NCBI RefSeq assembly: GCF_000342165.1
Contig: NZ_AMRV01000003.1
Span: 310,001-374,000, forward strand
DNA length: 64,000 nt
Reading direction: 5' to 3'
Source of the DNA: Pacificimonas flava
GTDB lineage: Bacteria > Pseudomonadota > Alphaproteobacteria > Sphingomonadales > Sphingomonadaceae
The position numbers were made by a program, and so were the translations under genes. This document shows positions 29,778-38,522 of the stretch, piece by piece (position 1 is the stretch's first letter; each line of letters begins with the position of its first letter). Below the pieces are notes generated by a model. It searched no databases. It saw only the letters and a program-made list of their open reading frames with translations, and was not told the DNA's origin.

Positions 29778-31181
29778 ATGACACGGATAGACCGGCGGGA
29801 CTTCGGCATTGGCCTGACCTCCCTCGCCTTTTCCGGGCTGGCGCTCAGTGGCTGCGCGATCTCCGGACCGGCGGAAAGAGCGCCTGCGGCCGGTTACGGC
29901 CCGCTGCGACCCGACCCGGCGGGCCTTCTCGACCTGCCCCGCGGCTTCTCCTATCGCGTGATCTCGCAAATGGGCGAGCACATGGATGACGGTCTGCGCG
30001 TGCCGGACCGTGCGGACGGCATGGGCGCTTTCCGCCTCGACGAGCATCGTACGATCCTGGTGCGCAACCATGAGCTGAAGCCTGAACACCGGGACGCCGG
30101 CGCGTTTGCATCCGGCGACGCTTCGGGACCGGGCTTCGACAGCTTCAGCAGCGGCGGCTTGCTGCCAGGGGGGACGACGACGCTGGTCTACGATCAGCGC
30201 ACGGGCTCGGTCGAACGCCAGCATCTCAGCCTGGCCGGAACGATCCGCAACTGCGCGGGCGGGACGACGCCGTGGGGAAGCTGGCTGAGCTGCGAGGAAG
30301 ACGTGACGACCGCCGGCGCGGGCGTGACGAAGGACCATGGATGGGTCTTCGAAGTTCCCGCACGCGGTATGGGCCGGGTGGGGGCCGTGCCGTTGAAGGG
30401 GCTTGGGCGCTTCAATCACGAAGCCGCAGCAGTCGATCCGCGTACGGGAATCGTCTATCTGACCGAAGATCGGGACGACAGCCTCCTCTACCGCTTTCTG
30501 CCTGCGGAACGGGGCCGGCTGCACCGCGGCGGCCGCCTGCAGGCGCTCGCCTTTCAGGACCGCGAGCGTTCGGCCGACATGCGCAACTGGAGCGCGCCCT
30601 ATCTGGCATCAAGGCAGGCACTTGCCACACGCTGGATCGATCTTGACGGCACCGACAGCGCCGCTGACGATCTGCGCCAGCGCGGCCATGCAAAGGGCGC
30701 CATTCTTTTCGCGCGCGGCGAGGGGATCCATTATGGCCGCGGCGCGGACGGTCGCGGTGAACTTTATTTCTGCTGCACCTCGGGCGGCCGGGCCAGGCTC
30801 AGCCAGATCATGCGCTACCGTCCATCCGCGTCTGAGGGACGGCTCGGCGAACGGGACGAGCCGGGCGAGGTCGAGATTTTCGTCGAGTCCACGAATGAGG
30901 CGATGCTGAATTTTGGCGATAACATCACCGTGGCGCCGACCGGCCATCTGATCGTCTGCGAGGATCAATATACCGAATTGGTCGACAATCACCTGCGCGG
31001 AATTACGCCGGCCGGTGAGGTGTACGCCTTCGCCCGTTTGCATGACCAGACAGAACTCGCTGGCGCTTGTTTCTCGCCGTCCGGCAGCACGATGTTCGTC
31101 AACCTCTACAGCCCGGCCCGAACGCTGGCGATCGAGGGACCGTGGCGGGCATTTCAAGCGCCGCGAGCGGGGTTTTCCTAA
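29778..31181 (+). CDS. PhoX/DUF839-family alkaline phosphatase-like Tat lipoprotein
   Basis: 467 residues of the PhoX family (DUF839), calcium/iron-dependent extracellular phosphatases. The N-terminus DRRDFGIGLTSLAFSG carries a twin-arginine motif and LALSGC is a lipobox, so it is probably a Tat-exported lipoprotein. Diagnostic segments are NHELKPE, NCAGGTTPWGSWLSCEE, GRFNHEAAAVDPRTGIVYLTED, ILFARGEGIHYG and DNITVAPTGHLIVCEDQ, which correspond to the metal-binding propeller core. AAGGGAGA precedes the ATG. It is co-directional with the receptor (18 bp gap), forming a receptor-phosphatase pair. Confidence 0.88.
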   Translation: MTRIDRRDFGIGLTSLAFSGLALSGCAISGPAERAPAAGYGPLRPDPAGLLDLPRGFSYRVISQMGEHMDDGLRVPDRADGMGAFRLDEHRTILVRNHELKPEHRDAGAFASGDASGPGFDSFSSGGLLPGGTTTLVYDQRTGSVERQHLSLAGTIRNCAGGTTPWGSWLSCEEDVTTAGAGVTKDHGWVFEVPARGMGRVGAVPLKGLGRFNHEAAAVDPRTGIVYLTEDRDDSLLYRFLPAERGRLHRGGRLQALAFQDRERSADMRNWSAPYLASRQALATRWIDLDGTDSAADDLRQRGHAKGAILFARGEGIHYGRGADGRGELYFCCTSGGRARLSQIMRYRPSASEGRLGERDEPGEVEIFVESTNEAMLNFGDNITVAPTGHLIVCEDQYTELVDNHLRGITPAGEVYAFARLHDQTELAGACFSPSGSTMFVNLYSPARTLAIEGPWRAFQAPRAGFS

Positions 31182-31333
31182 GCCATAGGGCCCGAAGTGA
31201 CGCGAACGGCTAGCGGCTTAAGCCGCCCCACCCCTGGTCGTCGCTCCATCATGCCGTCGAGAATGGCAGAAAGGCGTTCCAACCCAGTCTCGGTCCAGAA
31301 CGCGTAAACGCCCGCTACGGTCTTGAAAAGAAG

Positions 31334-31409
31334 TGGTGCCGCTTGCGTGACTCGAACACGCGACCCCATCATTACGAATGATGTGCTCTACCAACTGAGC
31401 TAAAGCGGC
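31334..31409 (-). tRNA. tRNA-Thr (anticodon CGU)
   Basis: The minus strand folds into a full cloverleaf. The acceptor GCCGCTT pairs with AAGCGGC, the D-arm carries AGCTCAGTTGGTAGAGC, the anticodon stem CATCA/TGATG holds the loop TTCGTAA (anticodon CGT), and the T-loop is GTTCGAGTC. Discriminator A and an encoded CCA follow, 76 nt in total. Its 3' end faces the phosphorus island. Confidence 0.97.
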
Positions 31410-31667
31410 ATCGGCGGCGGTGATCCCGCCGGCAAGGCGCGCGCCCTTAACAAAGGCCCGGGTAGCTGACAAGCGGCAAACGTGCGTTGGGGCCGCGCGG
31501 GCCCAAGCCTCCGGAATACCTGCGTGTCCGGAATCGTTATCCTTTTCGGACACGCCTGGGCCGCGGCCAAGCGGCGACCGCGAGGGGCAGATGCTCGATT
31601 TTAACCATCTCGCAACCGGCCGCGTGTCAATTGCAGCGCCAGACAAGAGTGAGCCTTTCCGGGGGAT

Positions 31668-33041
31668 ATGGAATCGATGGACGATCAGAGCGCTGATTAT
31701 GCTGCGGCCGAAGAACCGGCGTTCGATGCCCCACCCGTCTTCAGCCAGCATGACGAGCGCCGCATGCACGTCCGCGCCTATAATGACTGGGCCGCGCTTC
31801 TGAACGGGCGCGAATTTCCCGCGCCCGCCGATCTCGACGGTGATCTCGACGCATTCGGAGGGCACAGCATCCTTCTCGATTTCGCCGAGGACCAGGCAAA
31901 GCCGAAGCTGCGCTTCGTCGGCGAACGCCTGCGCGAGGAATGCGACCTGAGAGCGGAGGAGATCGCCGTCGGCGCCGTGCCGCCCCGGTCCCTGATCTCG
32001 CGCCTGACCGATCACTATCTCGAAATCATCGCCAACCGTGCGCCGATCGGGTTCGAGGCGGAGTTCATTTCGAGGCGGGGGAACAACACGCTTTATCGAG
32101 GCATCCTGATGCCGCTGAGCAGCAATGGACGCAGCATCGACTGCATGTACGGCGTCATCAACTGGAAGGAGCTGGCGGAGGCGGACCTCGAAACCGCGCT
32201 GAAAATCGAGGCGGGCCTGATCGACAGCGCCGCCCCGGCCGACGAACTGGAAGCGTTGATGTTCGGCGCACCGACCCCGCCGCGCCCCGTGACCACGCCG
32301 GAGGAGATCCTGCGCGCGAATGGCTATGGCATCACGGCAAGCGAAGACGCGCCGAGAGTCGAGACGGTCCTGCGTCTCGCGCCCGAACCCTTTTTGGGCG
32401 AGGGCGGATCGCATCCGCAAACGGCTGTCGGTACGCAAGGGACCTCTCTTGCGGACTGTCTGGCCGGCGCACGGGATGCCGCTGCGACGGCCAGCCGTGC
32501 GGGCGACCGCAGCCGCACCGCGCTCTACCGGGCTCTGTCACAGGCCTATGACTTTCATCTCCAGGGCGAGGCGCAGCCGGAAGCCTATGCCGAGATGCTG
32601 GAAGCGGCCGGGCTGAAGCGGCAGGCGCGCGCGCCGATGACGCCGACCGCGAAGCTCGTCTTCGGCGCCGATTACGACAAGGCACGCCTGACCGAGTTCG
32701 CCGCCGGCCTGTCCTGTGCCGCGCGGGCGGCCGTCCCTCCGGGCGGATTCGCCGAATTTGTGGAAGCGGCCGAGGGCGGACTGAAGGGGCTTGTCCAGGC
32801 CGAACGCGCTGCCCGGCGCCAGGCGGCGGGAACGCCCCGCCCATCCGCCGACACGGCGGACGCGCGCCGCTCGGCCCTTCGGCAAGCGGCGCCGAGCGCG
32901 GAGTTGAGCCTCGACGTGCCGGGGGAGGAGGAATTCATCCTTCTCGTCGCGCGGCGCGAACCGGGCGGCCGCCTGGGCGTGATGGGCGCGGTGGCGGAGG
33001 ATGAGAAACTGCTCGACCGCGCGTTGAGACGTCTCGACTGA
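31668..33041 (+). CDS. PAS-like-domain protein, function unknown
   Basis: A 457-residue soluble protein. The N-terminal third resembles the PAS variant common in sphingomonads and relatives (HVRAYNDWAALLNGREFPAPADL, ILLDF, PKLRFVGERLREEC, EFISRRGNNTLYRGILMPLSSNG). The rest is alanine/arginine-rich with no recognised catalytic motif and ends in a small domain (EEEFILLVARREPGGRLGVMGAVAEDE). GGGGGA upstream fits either the ATG at 31668 or the one at 31677. It precedes the NAD-glutamate dehydrogenase gene by 110 bp and may be co-expressed. A regulatory role is only a guess. Confidence 0.75.
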   Translation: MESMDDQSADYAAAEEPAFDAPPVFSQHDERRMHVRAYNDWAALLNGREFPAPADLDGDLDAFGGHSILLDFAEDQAKPKLRFVGERLREECDLRAEEIAVGAVPPRSLISRLTDHYLEIIANRAPIGFEAEFISRRGNNTLYRGILMPLSSNGRSIDCMYGVINWKELAEADLETALKIEAGLIDSAAPADELEALMFGAPTPPRPVTTPEEILRANGYGITASEDAPRVETVLRLAPEPFLGEGGSHPQTAVGTQGTSLADCLAGARDAAATASRAGDRSRTALYRALSQAYDFHLQGEAQPEAYAEMLEAAGLKRQARAPMTPTAKLVFGADYDKARLTEFAAGLSCAARAAVPPGGFAEFVEAAEGGLKGLVQAERAARRQAAGTPRPSADTADARRSALRQAAPSAELSLDVPGEEEFILLVARREPGGRLGVMGAVAEDEKLLDRALRRLD

Positions 33042-33151
33042 GCGGAAAAGCGAGCCGCACCATCCGGTTTCGAATGCGACTTTTCTTGCCGGGGCTGCGC
33101 CTCGCGGGATAAGCGGGAAGCCCCGACCGAACAGTTTTAAGGTGCACCCGA

Positions 33152-36100
33152 ATGTCCGCCAAGGGCAAGACCGCCAAAACCCCCGCCGCCGCTGCCGTCG
33201 AGGCCGACACGCAGCAGCCACTTGCCCGCGCCCTGTTCTTCGGCGCGCTGCCGGGGGAAGCAGAGGATCTGGACGATGCCGCTGCCGAGCGCATCGCCGC
33301 CTTTGCCGAACGCGCCCTTGCCGCACGCTGTCCGGGCGAGGCCAATGTGGTCATCGACGATCTGGAAAGCGGTGACAGCCGGCGTCGCACCGCCATCGCG
33401 ATTTCGAACGACGACATGCCGTTCCTGGTGGATTCGGTCACCAACGCGCTCAGTGCCCGCGGGCTCAGCATTTTTCGTCTGTTGCACCCAATCCTCGATG
33501 TCTGCCGCGATCCCGACGGCGGCCTTCTGGAAGTGTCGCCGGCGGATCGCGAGGTGCTGCCGGAGGGGCGCCGCCGCGAGTCGCTGATTTATCTGGAAAC
33601 CTCTGCCATTCCGCAGGGGGAGCGAGAGCCGCTGGAGCGTGCGCTTCTCGAAATCCTCGTCGATGTGCGCGTCTCGGTCGCGGACTGGCGCGCCATGCTC
33701 AAGAAGCTGGAACGTGCTGCCGAATCGCTGGGCGAGGCGCGCATTTCCGTCGCCGCCGATTCCGTGATGGAAGCGAAGTCGTTCCTGAACTGGCTGGCCG
33801 ACGACAATTTCACGCTGCTCGGCTACGCATCCTACGACTTCAAGGGCGTGCTGGACGACGAGAGCGTGCAGCCTGAGATGGAGGACGGGCTCGGACTGCT
33901 GCGCGATCCTGATTTCGAGCTGTGGCGCGGCGTGGGGGGCTATGAGAGCCTGCCTGTGGCGCTGCGCAGCTTCATGGCGGTGCCCGACCCGATCCTGATT
34001 ACCAAGGCCAACACGCTGAGCCGCGTCCATCGCTCCGCCTATTTCGACGTGATCAGCGTCAAGCGCTACGATGACGAGGGCAAGGTGTGCGGTGAATATC
34101 GGTTCGTCGGCCTGTTCACCTCCGCCGCCCTTGCGCGCTCGCCCGATCATGTGCCGATCATGCGCAAGAAGGTCTCGGCCGTGCGCGAGGCTCTCGGCTT
34201 CGACCCGCAAAGCCACTCGGGCAAGGCGCTGACGCACGTCCTCGAAACCTATCCGCGCGCGGAGTTGTTCCTGACCTCAGAGGAACGCCTGACCGACATG
34301 GCGCGGGGCATGCTTTCGCTGCTCGACCGTCCCCGCCCGAAGATTTTCACGCGGATCGACCCGTTCGGCCGGTTCATCTCGGCCGTCGTCTTCGTCCCGC
34401 GAGAGGTCTATACCGGCACGCTACGGGAACGCATCGGTGCCATGCTGGCGGAAGCCTTCGATGCCCGGCTGACGCGCTTCGACGTGGAGCTGCGCGCGGA
34501 GGGGCTGGCGCGGGTCCAGTTCTTCCTCGCGACCCTGCCGGGCGAGGTTCCGGACATCGAGGAGCGCGCGCTAGACCAGCGCCTGCGCGACCTGGTGCGC
34601 GGCTGGGACGAGGATCTCGAAGCGGCGATGCTGGCGCGTCTGGGGCCGGAGCGGACCGATGCACTGGCGCTCACCTACGAGCGGGGCTTTTCGGCCAGTT
34701 ACCGCGACCAGTTTACCGGCGAGGCCGCTGCGGTCGACGTGGAGCGGCTCGAATCGCTCGCCAGCGACGCCGATCGGCAGGTGCATTTCTACCGCCGCCC
34801 GCCCGACGCGGCGCACCAGCTGCGCATCAAGATCTACCGCACCGGCAGCATCATTCCGCTGTCGGAAATGGTGCCGGTGCTGGAAGCATTCGGGTTCAAG
34901 GTCATCGAGGAATTCCCCTTCGACACGCCGACCGAGACAAGGCACGGCTGGATCCACGATTTCATGGTCGAGAACCCGACCGGGGAAGCGATCGACCTCG
35001 ATTTCCTGAAGGAGCATGCCGAGGGCGCGCTGCGGGCCGTGATGATCGGCGAGCGCGAGAACGACGCGTTCAACACACTGGTCGTCGGCGTTCAGTTGCG
35101 CAGCGAAGAGGTTGCGTGGCTGCGGGCCTATTATCGCTATCTGCGCCAGTCCGTCCTCAGCTACGGCCTGCTGACGGTGGTCGACGCGCTGGCGGCGCAT
35201 CCGGTCATGACCCGCGCGCTCGTCGGTCTGTTCCGCGCGCGCTTTGGCGATGTGGAGGGCGATCGCCAAAGCGCCATGCGCGAGGCGCGGCGCGAGGTGA
35301 AGCGGGGCATTCAGGGCGTCGAGGCGATCGACGAGGATCGCATCCTGCGCCTCTACCGCGACGTTATCGAGGCGACCCTGCGCACGACCGCCTTCGCCCC
35401 GGATGCGCAGACGCTGGCCTTCAAGATCGAATCGGCGAAGGTCCCCGGCCTTCCGGCTCCCGTGCCCTATCGCGAGATCTGGGTCTATTCTCCGCGGGTG
35501 GAGGGCATCCACCTGCGCGGCGGGCCCATCGCGCGGGGCGGGCTGCGCTGGTCCGACCGGCGCGACGATTTCCGCACGGAGGTTTTGGGTCTGGTCAAGG
35601 CGCAGATGGTGAAGAATGCGGTCATCGTTCCGACGGGATCGAAGGGCGGCTTCTATCCCAAGCAGCTTCCCCCCGTCAGCGAGCGAGAGGCCTGGCTGGC
35701 GGAGGGGCAGGCCGCCTATCGCATCTTCATCAATGCGCTGCTGTCGCTGACGGACAATGTCGTGCAGGGCGAGACCGTGCCGCCGCAGGACGTCGTCTGT
35801 CACGACGATCCTGACCCCTATCTGGTCGTCGCCGCCGACAAGGGCACCGCCACCTTCTCCGACATCGCCAACGCCATTTCCGTCGAGCGCGGCTTCTGGC
35901 TGGGCGACGCCTTCGCGTCCGGCGGTGCCAATGGCTACGATCACAAGGCGATGGGGATCACCGCCCGCGGCGCGTGGGTCAGCGTGCAGCGCCATTTCCG
36001 CGAAATGGGCATCGACGTCCAGTCCGAACCGGTGCGCGTCGTCGGCATCGGCGACATGTCGGGCGACGTGTTCGGCAACGGCATGCTGCTGTCGCGCACA

Positions 36101-37915
36101 TTGAAGGTCGTCGCCGCGTTCGATCACCGGCATATTTTCATCGACCCTGATCCGGATCCGGAAACGTCCTTCAAGGAGCGCGAGCGGCTGTTCGCCCTGC
36201 CCCGATCATCGTGGGAGGATTATGACAAAGGCCTGATTTCCGCAGGCGGCGGCGTCTTTTCCCGCGCGCAGAAGTCGATCGAACTTTCGGACACGATCCA
36301 GGCGATGCTGGAACTGCCGGCCGAAGTCGGCCCCAACGAGTTGATGCGCGCGATCCTGAAGGCGGATGCGGACCTTTTGTGGTTCGGCGGCATCGGCACC
36401 TATGTGAAGGCCTCCGGGGAAAGCGACTCCGCCGTCGGGGACCGCACCAACGACGACATCCGCGTCGAGGCGCGCGAACTGCGCGTGAAGGTGATCGGAG
36501 AGGGCGCGAATCTCGGCATTACGCAGCCGGGACGCATCGCCTTCGCGCAGCTTGGCGGCCGCGTGAATACCGATTTCATCGACAATTCCGCCGGCGTCGA
36601 CTGCTCGGACAATGAGGTGAATATCAAGATTGCGCTGCAGGAACCGCTGCGTAAGGACCGGCTGACCGTCGAGGCGCGCAACGACCTGTTGCGGGAGATG
36701 ACGGACGGCGTGGCCGCGCTCGTCCTGCGCGACAATGTCATGCAGACACAGGCCCTTTCCGTCGCGGAAGCGGGCGGCGCCGCCACCCTGCCCGCCTTTC
36801 AGCGGGTCATCCAGCAGATGGAGGCGGAGCGCCGGCTGGACCGCCGCGTCGAGCAGCTGCCCGCCGACGATCTCCTGACGCAGCGCGCCGCGGCCGGGGC
36901 AGGGCTCGAGCGTCCGGAACTCGCCGTCCTTCTCGCCTATGCGAAAATGTCCCTCTACGAGGCCATCGTCGATAGCGACCTGCCCGACGATCCGCTGCTC
37001 GAGGAGGATCTGTTCTTCGCCTTCCCGGAGGAGTTGCAGACGAGATTCGCGAACGAGGTTCGCGCTCACAAGCTGCGGCGCGAGATCATCGCCACGAAGC
37101 TTGCCAACCAGATCGTCAATCGCGGTGGCATCGCCCTCGCATTCGAGCTGGCGGAGGAGCATACGGTGCCGCTCTCCCGCGTGGCCGCCGCCTTCGTGGC
37201 CGCCCGCGAACTGTTTGGTTTCCGCATCCTTTGGCGGACCATCGACGCCGCGGAGCTGGAGCCGGCGGTGCAGATCACGCTGCACAAACGCTCGACCGTT
37301 GGCCTGCAGATTCACATTTCAGACCTGATCGACGCCATGCCCGCCGATCAGTCGCCGAGTGAGGCGGTCGAAACGCTGGGCGACAGGATTGAGGGACTTC
37401 GAGAGGCGCGGGAGACGCTGCTCAGGACCGAACCGAAGGCGGCGTTGGAGCGTGTGCGGCAGGAACTCACCGCTGCGCGGGCGCCAGCAGACCTGATCGA
37501 ACGCCTGATCGAGATCGAGGCCATGAACGGCGCCGCCATGATCGCACGCCTGGCGTGGGTCCACAAATCGGATCCGTGCGATGTTGCCGCCGCCTATACC
37601 TATCTCGGCGAGAAGCTGGGCCTGGACTGGGCGCATGCGACCGCATCGCATCTCAATCCCAGCGATCCGTGGGAACGCCTGCTTGCGGCCAGCCTCGCCC
37701 GCGACTTTCAGGGCATGCGTCTGGACCTGATCGAGCGAATCGCCCCACGCGACGAGAATCTGAACGCCGCGGTCGAGATCTGGCTGGCGGAGAACGAGGC
37801 GGCGACCGCGCGTCTGTCGCAGACCATCGCCAGGGCGCGCGCCGCCGGGAGCACCACCCCGGCGATGCTCGCCCATGTCGCCAGCCAGGCGCGGGGCATC
37901 CTGCTGACCGGATAA
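33152..37915 (+). CDS. gdhB: NAD-specific glutamate dehydrogenase (large, 180-kDa type)
   Basis: 1587 residues, the length of the large bacterial NAD-GDH class that oxidatively deaminates glutamate to 2-oxoglutarate and ammonium. The N-terminal regulatory region has ACT-like folds (DMPFLVDSVTNAL, LLHPIL). The catalytic core shows RGGPIARGGLRWSDRRDDFRTEVLGLVKAQMVKNAVIVP (read as GGLRWSDRRDDFRTEVLGL and KAQMVKNAVIVPTGSKGGF) and the dinucleotide region GIGDMSGDVFGNGMLLS. A helical C-terminal domain completes it. It shares its direction with glnD downstream, fitting a nitrogen-metabolism neighbourhood. The symbol is provisional. Confidence 0.95.
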   Translation: MSAKGKTAKTPAAAAVEADTQQPLARALFFGALPGEAEDLDDAAAERIAAFAERALAARCPGEANVVIDDLESGDSRRRTAIAISNDDMPFLVDSVTNALSARGLSIFRLLHPILDVCRDPDGGLLEVSPADREVLPEGRRRESLIYLETSAIPQGEREPLERALLEILVDVRVSVADWRAMLKKLERAAESLGEARISVAADSVMEAKSFLNWLADDNFTLLGYASYDFKGVLDDESVQPEMEDGLGLLRDPDFELWRGVGGYESLPVALRSFMAVPDPILITKANTLSRVHRSAYFDVISVKRYDDEGKVCGEYRFVGLFTSAALARSPDHVPIMRKKVSAVREALGFDPQSHSGKALTHVLETYPRAELFLTSEERLTDMARGMLSLLDRPRPKIFTRIDPFGRFISAVVFVPREVYTGTLRERIGAMLAEAFDARLTRFDVELRAEGLARVQFFLATLPGEVPDIEERALDQRLRDLVRGWDEDLEAAMLARLGPERTDALALTYERGFSASYRDQFTGEAAAVDVERLESLASDADRQVHFYRRPPDAAHQLRIKIYRTGSIIPLSEMVPVLEAFGFKVIEEFPFDTPTETRHGWIHDFMVENPTGEAIDLDFLKEHAEGALRAVMIGERENDAFNTLVVGVQLRSEEVAWLRAYYRYLRQSVLSYGLLTVVDALAAHPVMTRALVGLFRARFGDVEGDRQSAMREARREVKRGIQGVEAIDEDRILRLYRDVIEATLRTTAFAPDAQTLAFKIESAKVPGLPAPVPYREIWVYSPRVEGIHLRGGPIARGGLRWSDRRDDFRTEVLGLVKAQMVKNAVIVPTGSKGGFYPKQLPPVSEREAWLAEGQAAYRIFINALLSLTDNVVQGETVPPQDVVCHDDPDPYLVVAADKGTATFSDIANAISVERGFWLGDAFASGGANGYDHKAMGITARGAWVSVQRHFREMGIDVQSEPVRVVGIGDMSGDVFGNGMLLSRTLKVVAAFDHRHIFIDPDPDPETSFKERERLFALPRSSWEDYDKGLISAGGGVFSRAQKSIELSDTIQAMLELPAEVGPNELMRAILKADADLLWFGGIGTYVKASGESDSAVGDRTNDDIRVEARELRVKVIGEGANLGITQPGRIAFAQLGGRVNTDFIDNSAGVDCSDNEVNIKIALQEPLRKDRLTVEARNDLLREMTDGVAALVLRDNVMQTQALSVAEAGGAATLPAFQRVIQQMEAERRLDRRVEQLPADDLLTQRAAAGAGLERPELAVLLAYAKMSLYEAIVDSDLPDDPLLEEDLFFAFPEELQTRFANEVRAHKLRREIIATKLANQIVNRGGIALAFELAEEHTVPLSRVAAAFVAARELFGFRILWRTIDAAELEPAVQITLHKRSTVGLQIHISDLIDAMPADQSPSEAVETLGDRIEGLREARETLLRTEPKAALERVRQELTAARAPADLIERLIEIEAMNGAAMIARLAWVHKSDPCDVAAAYTYLGEKLGLDWAHATASHLNPSDPWERLLAASLARDFQGMRLDLIERIAPRDENLNAAVEIWLAENEAATARLSQTIARARAAGSTTPAMLAHVASQARGILLTG

Positions 37916-38005
37916 GAGGGCTTTCCCGCCAGCTTGCGTTCAGCCATGGTTCAACGCGCACGCGGAATGTGCAACGGAATGCCGCGGCTATCGTTGGATG
38001 ATGTA

Positions 38006-38476
38006 ATGACAAAACGCCTGCTTCTCGCCGCTAGCGCGGCCCTTTTGTTCGGCCTGACGCCCGCGGCAGCGCAGGCGCCGCCGCCGCAGGACGCTCCTGC
38101 CTCCACTGCCGGTTCGCAGGCTCAGCCGGATACCAGCGATTCGGGCGTGGTCGTCGCGCCCGGCCAGCAGCGCCGCATTCCGCTCGACGAGTTCATGGCC
38201 CCGCTCCGCTGTCCCGAAGACGACCCCGACGTCATTTGTATCGAGGGCGAAAATGAGGAGGAGGAAGAAGCGCCGCCGCCCGAACCCGGTGATCGCGAAA
38301 CCGACGTCCAAGCCGAGCGTAAGGCGCTCAGCAATATGGGGAACCAGACCTTGCCGACCGAATGCTCGGCCATCGGTCCGGGCGGGGGGTCGGCATGTGC
38401 CTTCCAGCAATATGAAAAGCAGAAGGAGGAGCGCGAGCTTCTCGAGGAACGCTATTTTCCGCCCGAACCCGAATAA
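38006..38476 (+). CDS. Small exported acidic protein, function unknown
   Basis: 156 residues from ATG 38006. The start MTKRLLLAASAALLFGLTPA with AAAQA is a clear Sec signal peptide; the longer open frame upstream reads as non-coding. The mature protein is acidic and proline-rich (GENEEEEEAPPPEPG) and carries four cysteines, two in PLRCPEDDPDVIC and two in TECSAIGPGGGSAC, so two disulfides are possible in the periplasm. It lies between the GDH and glnD genes in the same direction. No known family recognised. Confidence 0.7.
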   Translation: MTKRLLLAASAALLFGLTPAAAQAPPPQDAPASTAGSQAQPDTSDSGVVVAPGQQRRIPLDEFMAPLRCPEDDPDVICIEGENEEEEEAPPPEPGDRETDVQAERKALSNMGNQTLPTECSAIGPGGGSACAFQQYEKQKEERELLEERYFPPEPE

Positions 38477-38522
38477 CCGCATCTTTGCCGCGCGCCCCGG
38501 ACGGCAGTAGACACCGCCGGAT

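Noticed and set aside
31178-31372. 64-residue minus-strand open frame downstream of tRNA-Thr, considered as an integrase remnant
   Set aside because: It starts inside the tRNA and contains no integrase signature (no R...H-x-x-R...Y pattern).
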